A stretch of 64,000 nt of DNA from Symsagittifera roscoffensis (Eukaryota > Xenacoelomorpha > Acoela > Convolutidae). Location of the stretch: positions 34,200,369 through 34,264,368 of the forward strand of contig NC_087064.1 in NCBI RefSeq assembly GCF_963678635.1, read 5' to 3'. Positions 46,921 to 57,059 of the stretch are shown in pieces. The position numbers were made by a program, and so were the translations under genes. The notes under the pieces were generated by a model that was given only the letters and a program-made list of their open reading frames with translations, did not search any database and was not told the origin of the DNA. Each line of letters begins with the position of its first letter. Positions within the stretch are counted from its first letter, which is position 1.

Positions 46921-47275
46921 GTTGCCTTGAGCTACTTAATAGGAGAGCTCGGGCAATCCGGGAACACATTAGAGAAGACCTAGGTGAGTGTATTAGGCAA
47001 ATACACACTCACTTGAGAGGAAAAGTTGTTCCCTGCTCTCGTGCACTTGGAGCGGCCTAGGTGTGAGAGAGCTTTTTCATAGACTTTAAAAATTTTCGAT
47101 CAGAGGTTTCCTTGAGCTACTTAGTAGGACAGCTCGGGCAATAGCAGGACACCTAAAAGAAGACCTCGTTGAGTGTATTAGGCAAATACACACTCACTTG
47201 AGAAGACAGTGTCCTGGGATTCGTTCTTTTGGAGTGTTCCAATTGAGGGAAGTCTTTTTCTTTAAGACTAAATTT
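46921..47275 (+). ncRNA. Two tandem copies of a conserved structured element (~185 bp each)
   Basis: Copy A covers about 46921-47100 and copy B about 47105-47275. Both have a first hairpin, cttgagc (46926-46932; 47111-47117) with gctcggg (46947-46953; 47132-47138) using G-U pairs; an inner hairpin, (gt)gagtgt with acactc(ac) around attaggcaaatac (46984-47012; 47171-47196); and an outer stem enclosing it. The outer stem is gggaaca/tgttccc in A (46960-46966, 47027-47033) but caggacac/gtgtcctg in B (47145-47152, 47209-47216). Different sequences with kept pairing suggest selection for structure in an RNA, possibly part of the retroelement leader. The family is unknown. Confidence 0.5.
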
Positions 47276-47628
47276 TAATTATCTGTTACTGAAACCATCA
47301 CTGCTCTTTTATAAAGTATTGTTTGATCTTAAACGAGGCAGTGATTTGATACGAGTGTGGAGTTAAAACTGATACTGAACAAAAGGTCGCTGTCACCTAT
47401 AGGATATTCTTATCTGATTATCAATTGTGTTGTGGTTATTGACTATATCTTATGAAAACTTTGTGATACTGTTACACTAGGTAAGCTGAGTCACTTACAG
47501 TATCTCTACGAGATCGAAGGTATATTTCTGATACTATAGGACTCGAGTGAGTAGACTTGAGAAAATTTTTTCGAATTTAATTTTGAAACTTGTGCATTGC
47601 CGTCAAATTTTTTTTCTTATCACGTAGC
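47276..47628. other. AT-richer leader between structured repeats and gag
   Basis: No reading frame or repeat is recognised. It continues directly into the first ATG of the gag region (47629), so it is likely leader of the element. Confidence 0.4.
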
Positions 47629-50093
47629 ATGCAGCGCAGAGACTCGTTAGGGGCAACAATTAAGATTCCCAGGCTGAGTACGGGGACTACACGAAAGTTC
47701 AAAACACGGCGTAGTCAATCCACGGTTAGCAGTATTTCCGATGTTTTTGCTGACGAATCAACGACTAAAAGTCAGGCTGGTCTTTCAGTGAGTGGAATGA
47801 AACTAACAAGCGAGAAGAACCTCGATGGCAATCAAGGGCGAAGTGGTGAGATCGGACAGGCGAGCGAGACGCTTACGGACCCCTTCGAGGAAGGGGAGCA
47901 AACGCTGATCCGACCCGACTACCACCATCACGCGGACCTGGAAGAGCCAGGCGAGGATTTTGAACGGGAGGAAGTTGAAAGAACGGTGTAGGCCTCGGAG
48001 CGTTCCGAGGTCGAACCGCGAAAAGAACAATTGTTCAAGGGAATGTCCAAATCAGAGACTAAGAGTAGCAAGTGGAGAAAAAACAATCATCTCTAGTCAA
48101 GCAGAGCAAGAATTCGATGAGGTCAAGTATAAGTCCGAGTGAGGAACAGACGAGTTCGAAAGCAAAGAAAGGCTGGAAGTCTTTGTACGACGAGTGCATG
48201 GCGTCACTACAAACTGAAGGTTTATCTTCCAGTTATGACCATCCGGAGATAGCTCATAAGGATGTGGAATTCACACGGTGCCCAAGGATTGATAAGGGCA
48301 GAAAAGCGAGGTCCAACTCGCCGACCAGGCCGATGTCTGATGGGATAACCGTAGGAGTATCTACGACGTTCGACAGGTTGATGATGTCGATGGGCACGCA
48401 AAAAGGCGGTGCGTCATCGAGTACCAGGCTACAACCGCAGTTGACGTCATCTTCTCTGGGTCTCAGCCCGGTATCGGGGGCGGCTGGCGATATAAGTGAC
48501 ATGTTTGCTGGCGTAATGACAGGCCTTGAAGAGCTGCGACGGGACATGACTAAGAGAATAGATCGAGTCGAAGAGAGAGCTCACCAGGGTCAAGAGAAAT
48601 TGCGCGATGAGCTAACAAACGTGAAGTCGCAGGGGAGAGTCGATCAGGCTCAATTGATTCGTAACACCGAGCAATGCCTGGCGGAGAGCTTGGGTCAAGC
48701 AACCAAGGAGTCAGAGGAAAGAGAGGTTAAGATGACAAAAGATATCGAGCGATTTTTGAGCGATCACGACAATACCTATGCTCATACGATGACTAGCCTG
48801 GAGAAGAGGTTGGATATCAAATCTGACCTGATGATGCGGAAGCTTGTCGAGATCTTAAACGGGAGTAATCGGGAGGAGCGCCCCACCCCAAGGGAGCGCT
48901 CACGCCAGGCAAATGATGGAGACGGAGCACGCAGCTATGCCGGGGCCCAGCCAAGTTCGAGAACGAATTAGGAACCTAAGCAAAGGGAGCGGCCCAGGGC
49001 AGCTCTATCGAGGCCAGGTTGGACAAATGCAGTCCCGCCGGAAGCTGATGCCACCCCGGAGACACGATTGCCCACTGTGCCACAAGTGAGATCAGTTCCA
49101 TATCTGACCACAGTCTCGCAGGACAAAAAGATGTATGCTTCGATGTTTGAGCCTCTGAATAGATCCCTTGAAACATTTATCACCAAGCTCTCGAAGTCAA
49201 CCGAGAGAGGAGAGAGGTCAAGGAGGACACTCAAGAAGCCGAAGTCATACAAGGACGAGTCAGATGGCTGCATCGACACTTGGATAGAGGTGATGAAGTT
49301 GCACTTTGATGAAGAGAATCTCTCAAAGAAACAGTAATGCAGCGCATTGACAGGCAACCTAGAGGGTACCGCCCTAAGTTGCGTATTGGCGAAAAGGACC
49401 AATGAAAGAGACAGCGCTCGCAAGATATTCGAAATCTTGCTGAATCGTTTCGGCTCTGGTTTACAAGGGCATCAAGATATGGTGAAGTATGAGAAGAGGC
49501 GTCAAAAAGATTGTGAGTCCATAAACAAGTTCTTGGACGACCTTGAATTAATCCAAAGGAGGAGCAATCCCGATGAGAAAATATCGGAGCGAAACTTGGC
49601 GATTGCCTCGAAGTTCATGGATGGAGTAAAAAGCGATGAGCTGAAAACCATGCTGGCCTTACACTTCACCCTGTCGCTTGATCAGGTACCCACGCCCGAT
49701 TATTTGCGTATGAAGTCGCGTGAGTACTTGCTCATAAAACCGAGGGCGCAAAACCGTTACAGCAATTATGGCAAATACAGCGGAACAAACACTGGCGCGA
49801 ACTCCAGTTGGTACAGACCTTGTGACGACATGGATAAGAGGAGGTCATGCGCGAAGTGTGGTTCGATGGACCACCATGTTTCCGCATGTTCTACTCACAA
49901 GCAGAACATGAAAGTGATAGGCTACTTTCTTGACGACGTTGATGCGACCGACGAGGACCGCGAAGAATACGTTAGAGGACTCATAATGAAGTATGGACCA
50001 ATGTGCTTCTTCTGCATTTTGGAGGGACACTTCAAGTCGGATTGCACTCAATTTTGGGACGTGGTGGCGGACGCGAAACATCCCCGCCATTAA
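47629..50093 (+). pseudogene. gag: Ty3/Gypsy gag region, broken
   Basis: The frame opens at ATG 47629 (MQRRDSLGATIKIPR), reaches a TAG at 47989, and continues in another frame from about 48072. It runs to 50093 with in-frame stops at 48969 (TAG) and 49335 (TAA), the sequence on both sides remaining collinear. The N-terminal third is basic and Ser-rich. 48500-48900 is charged and helical. The capsid-like region is at 49140-49720 (WIEVMKLHFDEENLS; FEILLNRFGSG; SINKFLDDLELIQRRSNPDE). Two CCHC zinc knuckles follow: CAKCGSMDHHVSAC near 49855 and CFFCILEGHFKSDC near 50005. These bind element RNA during packaging in intact relatives. Decay is clear, so no functional product is expected. The leader at 43.9-47.6 kb lies directly upstream. 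Confidence 0.85.
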
Positions 50094-51518
50094 GAGGTGC
50101 TTTCGGGTGTCAAATGGACGAAGTGAGTCTTTGATGGACGAAGCTGAGTCTCGGAGAAAAGAGACGACACCGAGCACATTCACGACTAAGAAGGTGAAGA
50201 CCTTGCCTGATGGGGTGATAGCCTCGCGCCTGGAGGCAGAGTCGGCCAGCCCGCTGAAGGTGGATTATGGCTTAGCGGCACAACTGCATTACAGAATGTC
50301 CAGCAGGAGCAAGCCACGAAGGAAGTTGAGCAATGGGTACGGTCGGAACTAGAAAGCACAGATCTTCGGGAAAAAATTGACATTCTGGGGAAAACAACGA
50401 AAGGGAGGACAAACAGGAACCCAGAAAACCGGGTCTAAAGCTAAATGTTATATCGGGTAAAACCTTTGGCATGACGAAAGAAGGAACGAAGATAATGACG
50501 ATTATTTCGGTCGCAGGACACCAGGTGGTCAAGAACTTGAGTGAACCGTCCGAGATCACGCTGGTACACCTGGACATTTATGCGGACTACCTGAGGGAAA
50601 AGGATCCCAAGTTGGACTCCAGGGCAGTGCGAGCGCTGCTCACGATAGGAGGTCCAAGAATAATGAGAGTAGATGGACATTACCTCGAAGTCCATGGCCC
50701 ATATCCGATTCTGATGAATGTGCACGGCATTAACATCTACACGAAGGCTCACGTGACTGATGCAAGTGATCAAGTAGGCCGGATATACATTGGTTGGGAA
50801 GAGCGGAAGGTGCGACGAATCGGACATAACGCCATCTTTTAGCAGGATGCAGTTCACTTAGGTTGCGAAGCCGATCTGACAGCACATGTGCTAGATGTGC
50901 AGGGCAGACAACTTTCAATAAAAGGACCGTTAGACACGGGAGCAGTGGTCAGCGTCATGCCAGTCAGCACATGGACTGATATGGGCTTCGACAGTTCGGA
51001 TTTGATTTGATACCGACAAACATCAGAATGGCAGCTGCAGTCAGGGAGCAATCTATGTGACAGGATGGACCCCGATTATATCACTGCAACTTGGAGGAAG
51101 ACGTCTTTGGATGAGCTTCCTGGTGGTGGAAAATTTGGACAAATCCGATCATTTCATCCTAAGGAGGGACTTCGTGCGCAACTTTGATGTCACAATCGAC
51201 CTCAATGACGGGTTGATCAGGATCAAAGATCCTGAGAGGAAATATAAAAAGAAACCTCTTAATAGGATCTTAATTAGACAGCATCGAAAAGTTAGATTGA
51301 AGCCAAATCAAGCCGTAGTAGCGACTTTTAGGATGAGGAACTTGAATGAACTCAGTAATGACAGAAAGGTGTGTCTGGTACCAAATCCAAACAGTAAGAG
51401 CTCAGCTATTTTAGGAAGCATCTTCTCTTTCACTCAGAGCGGACTGTGTGTGAGTGTGTTGTTGAACACAGAAGCAATCACAGTGACAAAATAGAGGGGA
51501 AAGTAACTTGGCTACGCA
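50094..51518 (+). pseudogene. pol: Ty3/Gypsy gag-pol linker and aspartic protease, broken
   Basis: After the gag zinc knuckles, coding signal passes through at least three frames. A conserved-looking block 50471-50839 (HQVVKNLSEPSEITLVHLDI; RMRVDGHYLEVHGPYPILMN is split here by usage) ends at a TAG (50840). It is followed by the protease active site LDTGAVVSVMP near 50927-50960 and, after a frameshift, by FLVVENLDKSDHFIL and DFVRNFDVTIDLNDG (51117-51220), the usual C-terminal half of a retropepsin. An Ile/Leu-Gly-Arg-Asp motif expected there is changed to LRRD. Stops at about 51007, 51492 and 51507 break the frame. The assignment as protease rests on DTGA plus its position between gag and RT. 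Confidence 0.75.
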
Positions 51519-53278
51519 TTGCCTCTGAACACAGACTTTCAGAGTGTGGAGAACTTGAAAAAGTTTGATGTAGCTAAATGTCCCTTGCACGCGAACCGGG
51601 AATGTATACTGAAGAGAATAAACGAACTTAAATCTTCTAAGAAATTGTTTTCATTGAAGTCGGAGACAGATTATGGTTTGTCTAGTTGTTCAAATTTTCC
51701 CGGGAGACCAGCAGAAACAAAGTTGGCAGCAAATAATCATGTCCTGCACGAGATAGAACATCTGAAGGGTAAAAAATTGGATAAGGGACTAGATTCGCTC
51801 AGGGCGTCGCTAAATCGGAATGCAGACGTTTTTTCGAAGCATAAGGCCGACATAGGTTGCTGCAATTTTGTAGAACACGAGATTGAGATAGAAGAGGGCT
51901 CGGTACCTCATAGTAAAGGGGCGAGGAGAAGGACCCCACATAAGTCAGAAGCGTGCAGGAAAGAAATCGAGATGTCAATGGAATACGACATGATCGAGCC
52001 GTCGAAGTCCCCGTGGGCTTCGGGCGTGGTCATGGCTAAAAAGAAAGGGGGCAACTCAGGTTTTGTTGTAATTTCCGTTACTTGAACGCAGTGACGATAA
52101 AGGACGCATACCCGATTCCCCGCATCGATGAGAGCCTCTCCAAGTTGGAGGACGCGAACTTCTTCACGACGTTGGATTTGGGCTCTGCGTTCTGGCAATT
52201 GCCACTCAGAAAGCAAGATAGGGAGAAAACGGGCTTTGCGTGCGAGCTGGGATTGTTCCAGTGGAAGAGGATGCCGTTCGGATTGTGCAGCGCGACGGCC
52301 ACATTCCAGCGACTGATGGCCCAGGCACTCACGAATGTAACCAAGAAATACGGGAACCTCATAATGTGTTATGTCGATGACGTCGTGATTGCAACACCAA
52401 CCCTGAAGGATCATTTAGAGAGGTTGGATGAGGTGTTTACTTGCATGAAACAGGCGGGCCTGAAGTGTAAACCCTCCAAGTGTGAAATCCTCAGAGACTC
52501 AATTAAGTATCTGGGCCACCATGTGGACAAGCATGGAGTAAGACCGGATCCCGAAGCGGTCTTGACCTGGAAGGCACCTAAGACAGACACGCAACTGATG
52601 AGCTTCTTGGGGTTTGCTAACTATTATCGAGAGCTCATCAAGGGATACGCCGATAAGATATACCCCATGCAGCAGTTGATGAGAAACAAGGGTAAAAAAT
52701 TCACTTGGACTGATGAGGCACAATTTTCATTTGAAAACATTAAACGCGAACTCCGCGAGGCGCCGGTCCTCGGCATGCCAACCGAGAAGAGGATGTTTGT
52801 GTTAGACACGGATGCATCAGTGGTTGCGATAACGTGCATACTTCACAAGGAGCAAGAGTGGAACGGGAGAACGGTTCTCCGTCCGATAGCCTATGGAATC
52901 AAGGTCCTGAGCAATACTGAGATGAAGTACGGCGCACCAAAAGCGGAAATGTTTGCGGTGATCACGTTCGTGGAATAATACAGAGCCTACTTGGGCAGTG
53001 CTCCATTCAAGTAGCGTGTGGATAATCGTGATCTTGCCTGGCTGAAAACCTATTCGATGGACCGAAGTTATATTGGTCGTTGGATTGTGCGCCTGGATGG
53101 ATACCACATGATCATAGAGCCTCGTACCCGTGACAAGCACCAGAATATTGATAGCCTCAGTAAAAAGACAGAATTCTATGAGCGACTAGAAGAGAAGCAG
53201 GCCAATAAAGCAGAAATCAAAGACGGATTTTCATTTCTAGACCAGGAGACCTACGATAAACTACCACTCACCAGGTAG
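51519..53278 (+). pseudogene. pol: Ty3/Gypsy reverse transcriptase and RNase H, broken
   Basis: The RT begins with a linker (51519-52000) and the typical entry MIEPSKSPWASGVVMAKKK. A one-base shift follows at about 52060. The rest is well preserved in frame from 52082: DAYPIPRIDESLSKL, TTLDLGSAFWQLPL, the substrate-grip FQWKRMPFGLCSATATFQ and the catalytic YVDD (MCYVDDVVIAT) near 52370. RNase H follows (FVLDTDASVVAITCILH near 52795; MKYGAPKAEMFAVITFVE near 52925). In-frame stops at 52976 (TAA), 53011 (TAG) and 53276 (TAG) interrupt DNRDLAWLKTYSMD and what follows. The order RT, RNase H, integrase places this in the Ty3/Gypsy group rather than Copia. Confidence 0.92.
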
Positions 53279-53981
53279 CTGGACAAGTCAGGGCATCCCA
53301 TACCAGGACACCCTGAACTTCCGGTGGAGTTGGCCGCTGAAATAAAGGTACTGGCCAGGGGTGATCCTGTCCCGCTGGATCTGCTAGTCCGATCCAATCT
53401 TGTACAACAAGAGCTTACCAGGCTGGGTATGAACAGCATATCTCTACTAAATAGGACAGGGAACGTGGCGCCGGGCGTCATGGGGAAGCTCCGTGACTTG
53501 CTAGATAGAGAAGTGGATAAACATGCAGCGGATAAACATGCAGAAGATGGATGGAGACCATGCAGCGGTTGACCGTCACTCAGAGAACAGAGAAGATGCA
53601 AGTGACCATTCGCAGTCGAGATGTTGAACGGAATTGCCGGTCGATAGTGAGCCAGCTGGTGAACTCAATGCCGAAGGATGTCTAGTTGAGGATTTCGTTC
53701 ACAGAATATCGGACATCGACCCATGTCCAAGCCACTAAAGAAGTCAGGGTCAAGTCGAAATCCAGTTTTACGAGAAAAGTACATTTTACGGATGCGAGGG
53801 AAGAGTATGAGCCGAGCTCGTATTGTTCATCCGGGGACGAGACAATGTCCGGGGAGTCAGGCACTTTCGAGCACGTGCAGGACGACTTGGAACAATCCAT
53901 GCAGGAAGCAACACCTCTGAAGAAGATATGGCGTGTCAAGTTGATGGATGATCCCATGCCCCGGAGATAATAAGCGGACAA
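53279..53981 (+). pseudogene. pol: RT-integrase linker region, broken
   Basis: Two collinear open stretches in different frames. The first is 53279-53572 (PVPLDLLVRSNLVQQELTRL; LLDREVDKHAADKH), with a short duplication of gcggataaacatgcag at its end. The second is 53686-53970, acidic and Ser-rich. No catalytic domain is recognised. It probably spaces RNase H from integrase in the polyprotein. Confidence 0.6.
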
Positions 53982-55190
53982 TTGAACGTGGTAAAGACGT
54001 ATCTGAAGGCCAGATACCGGCTGTCGGATCTCCTAAGGGCTCAACGAAATGATAAAATGACGAGCAATCTAAAGAGATGGATCGAGAACGGAGCACCTGA
54101 CAAAGGAGATTTAGAGGAAAACAGCTATAAGATCTCCTATAAGATCTTCTATCTGAATAGAAAAGATTTGTTTTACGTGAACAAAGACGGAATCTTTGCC
54201 TGTAAACGCAAGGAAGAGCACAAGGTCCTTTACCAGTATAATTCAATAGTGCTAACACAGTTATACCAGACCGAATTGCTCATTCGTTCACATGATCAGA
54301 TGGGCCATCAGGGCGTGAACAAAATGTACAACAGGATACAGAAACGACTCGAATGGCCTGTTTTGAAGAATGCTTGTGAAAAATGGATCTCTGCATGTTT
54401 GTCGTGTCAACAGGCGAAGGACCCCAGGAAGCTAAGTTTCCCTCTGCAGTCAATAGAAACATCGGGAAACATCGGGATGCGAAGTAGTGCAAATTGATCA
54501 TCAAAGATATGCGTGACAGCCACAAGCTACAATCAAGTGCTGGTAATGATCGATCATATCACGAAATATGTAGAAGCAGCCCTCTGCATGACAGCATCAG
54601 CGGAAGAAACGTGCGATCACTTGATAAATGTGTGGATAGCGAGGCACAGCTGCCCCATCACATTCCAATCAGACAATGGCAAAGCATTCGTGGGTGATCT
54701 CACGAAGGAGTTAATGAAGAGGTCGCAGGTGGCACAGGTCCACTCAACCCCTTATCACCCACAAACGAATGGCCTAGTTGAAAGGCAAAATCGCACGTTG
54801 GTATCCATGTTGAGAGTTTAGTGCTCACGCTACATGGATGACTGGGATAGACACTTGCTGCAAGTGTTGGGCGCTTACAACAGCACTGAACATTCCACCA
54901 CGGGAATAAGTCCGCATATGATGCTAACTGGTCACGCAAAAGCTCTTCTGTTAACGTTCTTCTACCCTGAGTATGGAGGAAAGAAAACAGCACCGCAAAC
55001 GTACGTGCGTGATGTCATTAGAAGGCAGCAGGACCTCAATGACTTATGCAGAAGGAACACGCAGCAGGTGCAAATCAGACAAAAAAGGAGATTTGATAAA
55101 AGGACTGCAGATGCAAAAGCCTACTCGGTTGACGATTATGTCTGGGTATTCTAGAAAGTAGTTCCACCAAAAGAAACCAAAAAAATTACT
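53982..55190 (+). pseudogene. pol: Ty3/Gypsy integrase, broken
   Basis: The N-terminal zinc domain is intact in 54270-54430: H and H in RSHDQMGHQGVNKMYNRIQ, then C and C in CEKWISACLSCQQAKDP. A small duplication and shift near 54465-54505 breaks the frame at the first catalytic Asp (QIDH). The core resumes at 54513 (NQVLVMIDHITKYVEAAL) with SDNGKAFVGDL (second Asp) and HPQTNGLVERQNRT (Glu), completing the DDE triad. A TAG at 54818 then interrupts, followed by DWDRHLLQVLGAYNSTEHST and TGISPHMMLTGH. After a TAG at 55152 and an A-run shift near 55180, the GPF module (GPFQITEVHQGGRFYRL, 55205-55255) marks the integrase C terminus typical of many Gypsy elements. Confidence 0.9.
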
Positions 55191-55896
55191 GAAAAAATGG
55201 CAAGGTCCATTCCAGATAACAGAAGTGCACCAAGGAGGTCGTTTTTATCGATTGAGCACCGGACGAGCAGCTCATTACGAAAACATCAAACCGCACAATG
55301 TCTCATCAGATGACTGGTGCATCCCAGTTGACATGCATGGGGGAGACTATTTGATAGTGGATCCTGCTTGTGAAGTGAATGAAAGGTGTACGCGCGACAA
55401 AAACGACGGGAATGAGGTGGTAGATAATTGCGATCTGCCACTGGATCTGGAGTTGACCGAGCGAGTGGAGGTGGACGACGATACTCTATCTTATGCCAAA
55501 GAGGACTGGGACTGCCCAGAACAAACTGAATTTGACAAAGGAGTACAGCCTGACTTTCCCTTTACCATGGAAACACGCCAGAGCAAGAAAGGAAGGAACA
55601 AGACAAAGTACAACCCGTATGGCGAGGATTTCGTCATAGACAGGATAGTTTTAAACGATATGATGGAATCGCTGGTGGGACTGGATGAAGTAGACTTAGT
55701 CAATGACATGGATCAGGATTGGATCGACGATCGCTCCGAACCAGAAGTAGAGTTCGAACCAGAGGTGGATCAGACTCATGAGCAAGAATTAACGAACTTG
55801 CGAGTGCTCAAATGGCTCCACGATCTGCCGGCAGATCCTAAAGAGACAATCTTGACAATTCAGGATGTCGATAAAGACGGGCATCAAATACGTTAA
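55190..55896 (+). pseudogene. Acidic C-terminal extension of the Gypsy polyprotein
   Basis: An open stretch of 223 codons from 55225. It starts with the integrase tail (FYRLSTGRAAHYENIKPHN) and continues as a strongly acidic region (LELTERVEVDDDTLSYAKED; VDRIVLNDMMESLVGLDEVD; EPEVEFEPEVDQTHEQELTN). It has no catalytic motif and stops at TAA 55894. The next domain continues in another frame with no gap. The high D/E content resembles a tethering or assembly tail, but that is only a guess. Confidence 0.7.
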
Positions 55897-56605
55897 CCAT
55901 GACAATACCGAGTCCAACTGGGTCGCTTCAGATGGTCCTCGACGCGTTCCGGAATCCAACCTCGATCTGCTTGATTTTGGGCAATCGACGGGGACTTCGA
56001 TGGATATTTGTGTCCGGGGAGTGGGGGTAGGACTCACCCACACCAAAAATCTGGTCATTAAAAAATTAAAATCTGCAAGGGAAACCGGAATACTGGAAAC
56101 GGAGGGCGAGAACGCTAAAAAGCAACCTTTTGTACGAAATTTTGGATCTTATTTTGACCTACCAAACCATTTTTCAAACAATGTCGTCATAACGGACAGC
56201 GATTTCATACTACGGAACGTGCATGCGCTGTAGCGATAATCGCGGATGTAAGCTTCAAAACAGCATTAGCGGCTGACTTTAAAAGAGAGTATAAGAATAT
56301 CGAGTTTTTATGGAAACAGAGTCCTGGTGTGGGAGGGATGATAGCGCTGCCCCCTGTTGCATCACAGATAACAGGGAAATATTTGTGTTTTCTGGTTACA
56401 AAGGCCACTGATAAGCAAAACGTGAATCCAGAGAGCTTGGTATTGGCCTTGACTTGACTTAGGGATTTTCTGAATGAGAGAGGAGTATGATCCCAATAGG
56501 GGAAAGCTACATCCGAGAGAGTTATTTGACATTGTACACGTGATATTTTCGGAAACTGACATAGAGGTTTACTTACAGAAAAAATATTATCTGAGCATAT
56601 GCTAG
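55897..56605 (+). pseudogene. Macro-domain-like region downstream of integrase
   Basis: Collinear signal runs through two frames. Part 1 (to about 56229) ends NNVVITDSDFILRNVHAL. Part 2 continues as VAIIADVSFKTALAADFKRE, YKNIEFLWKQSPGVGGMIAL, then GKYLCFLVTKATDKQNVNPE and LVLALT, and part 3 as YDPNRGKLHPRELFDIVHVI, FSETDIEVYL, ending TAG 56605. The pattern (an A-D-V/L strand, ALA..FK.EY helix, G..G...L, a hydrophobic strand with LVTK, a helix, ..P.Y..D/N....L.ELF..I..VF..TDI.V) follows Poa1/ALC1-like macro domains, which bind or hydrolyse ADP-ribose derivatives. The usual first-strand DI/DL and the Asn of the N-A motif are not evident. Stops at 56232 (frame of part 1), 56455 and 56488 show decay. 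Moderately sure. Confidence 0.55.
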
Positions 56606-57059
56606 GAGTTTTATTCGGCGATAAGTGGTTTTTATTAAGTTCACTTTATAGGCATTATGATTAAGTTTTAGGTTAGCTACTAGGCATCATGTTTTATTTA
56701 ATAGTGTGAATATGTGATGTTTATGTGTTATGTTAATGTTAGGGTATGTTTTATGTGATGTCTGTATCATAGAGACCTGGAACACTCCAGGTACTGAAAG
56801 TGACGTCGCTTATTTGTGTTATCTTGATAAGGTTGCAAGTGGACGATCCACCTTGGTGCTAGTTTTTAAATCAAGAAAGAAAGAGAATTTCAATGGATCG
56901 TTTTTAAAAGATGTGAATGATGTTTTATCCTGGAAATGGGACGGCATGAAATGACGGTTTTAAGTCGTGACTTGCTTTTTAGATCTTGATTGATCCAATT
57001 TTGTTTATTGACTTTAAAGAATTAAAAAAACACGACGACGAAATACAAATGATAGAAAG
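56606..57059. other. Spacer between the Gypsy element and the next coding unit
   Basis: AT-richer than the flanking coding blocks. It contains a perfect small hairpin acctgga-acac-tccaggt (56778-56795) and an open frame 56730-56954 whose last part (LCYLDKVASGRSTLVLVFKS) shows no family. It could hold a second promoter or a splice/internal-start region for the downstream ORFs, but no specific site can be named. Confidence 0.4.

Larger units (their letters stand above)
47629..56605 (+). mobile_element. Ty3/Gypsy retroelement coding region (relic)
   Basis: Order gag, protease, RT, RNase H, integrase, acidic tail, macro-like domain, all on the plus strand and in a GC-rich block unlike the host. 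More than ten in-frame stops and several one-base shifts show that the copy is dead. No flanking LTR pair or primer-binding site was found within the window. The left leader (43.9-47.6 kb) and the right unit (57.1 kb onward) share the composition, so the true element may be larger than this span. Confidence 0.85.

Noticed and set aside
46921-47100. HDV-type ribozyme in the twin repeats (gggcaat resembles the HDV joining segment)
   Set aside because: Only about 14 nt lie between the two arms of the first hairpin, too few for the nested HDV pseudoknot.
43901-57059. LTR pair of the Gypsy element
   Set aside because: I compared the leader with the 56.6-57.1 kb spacer and found no shared stretch, so no LTRs are claimed.
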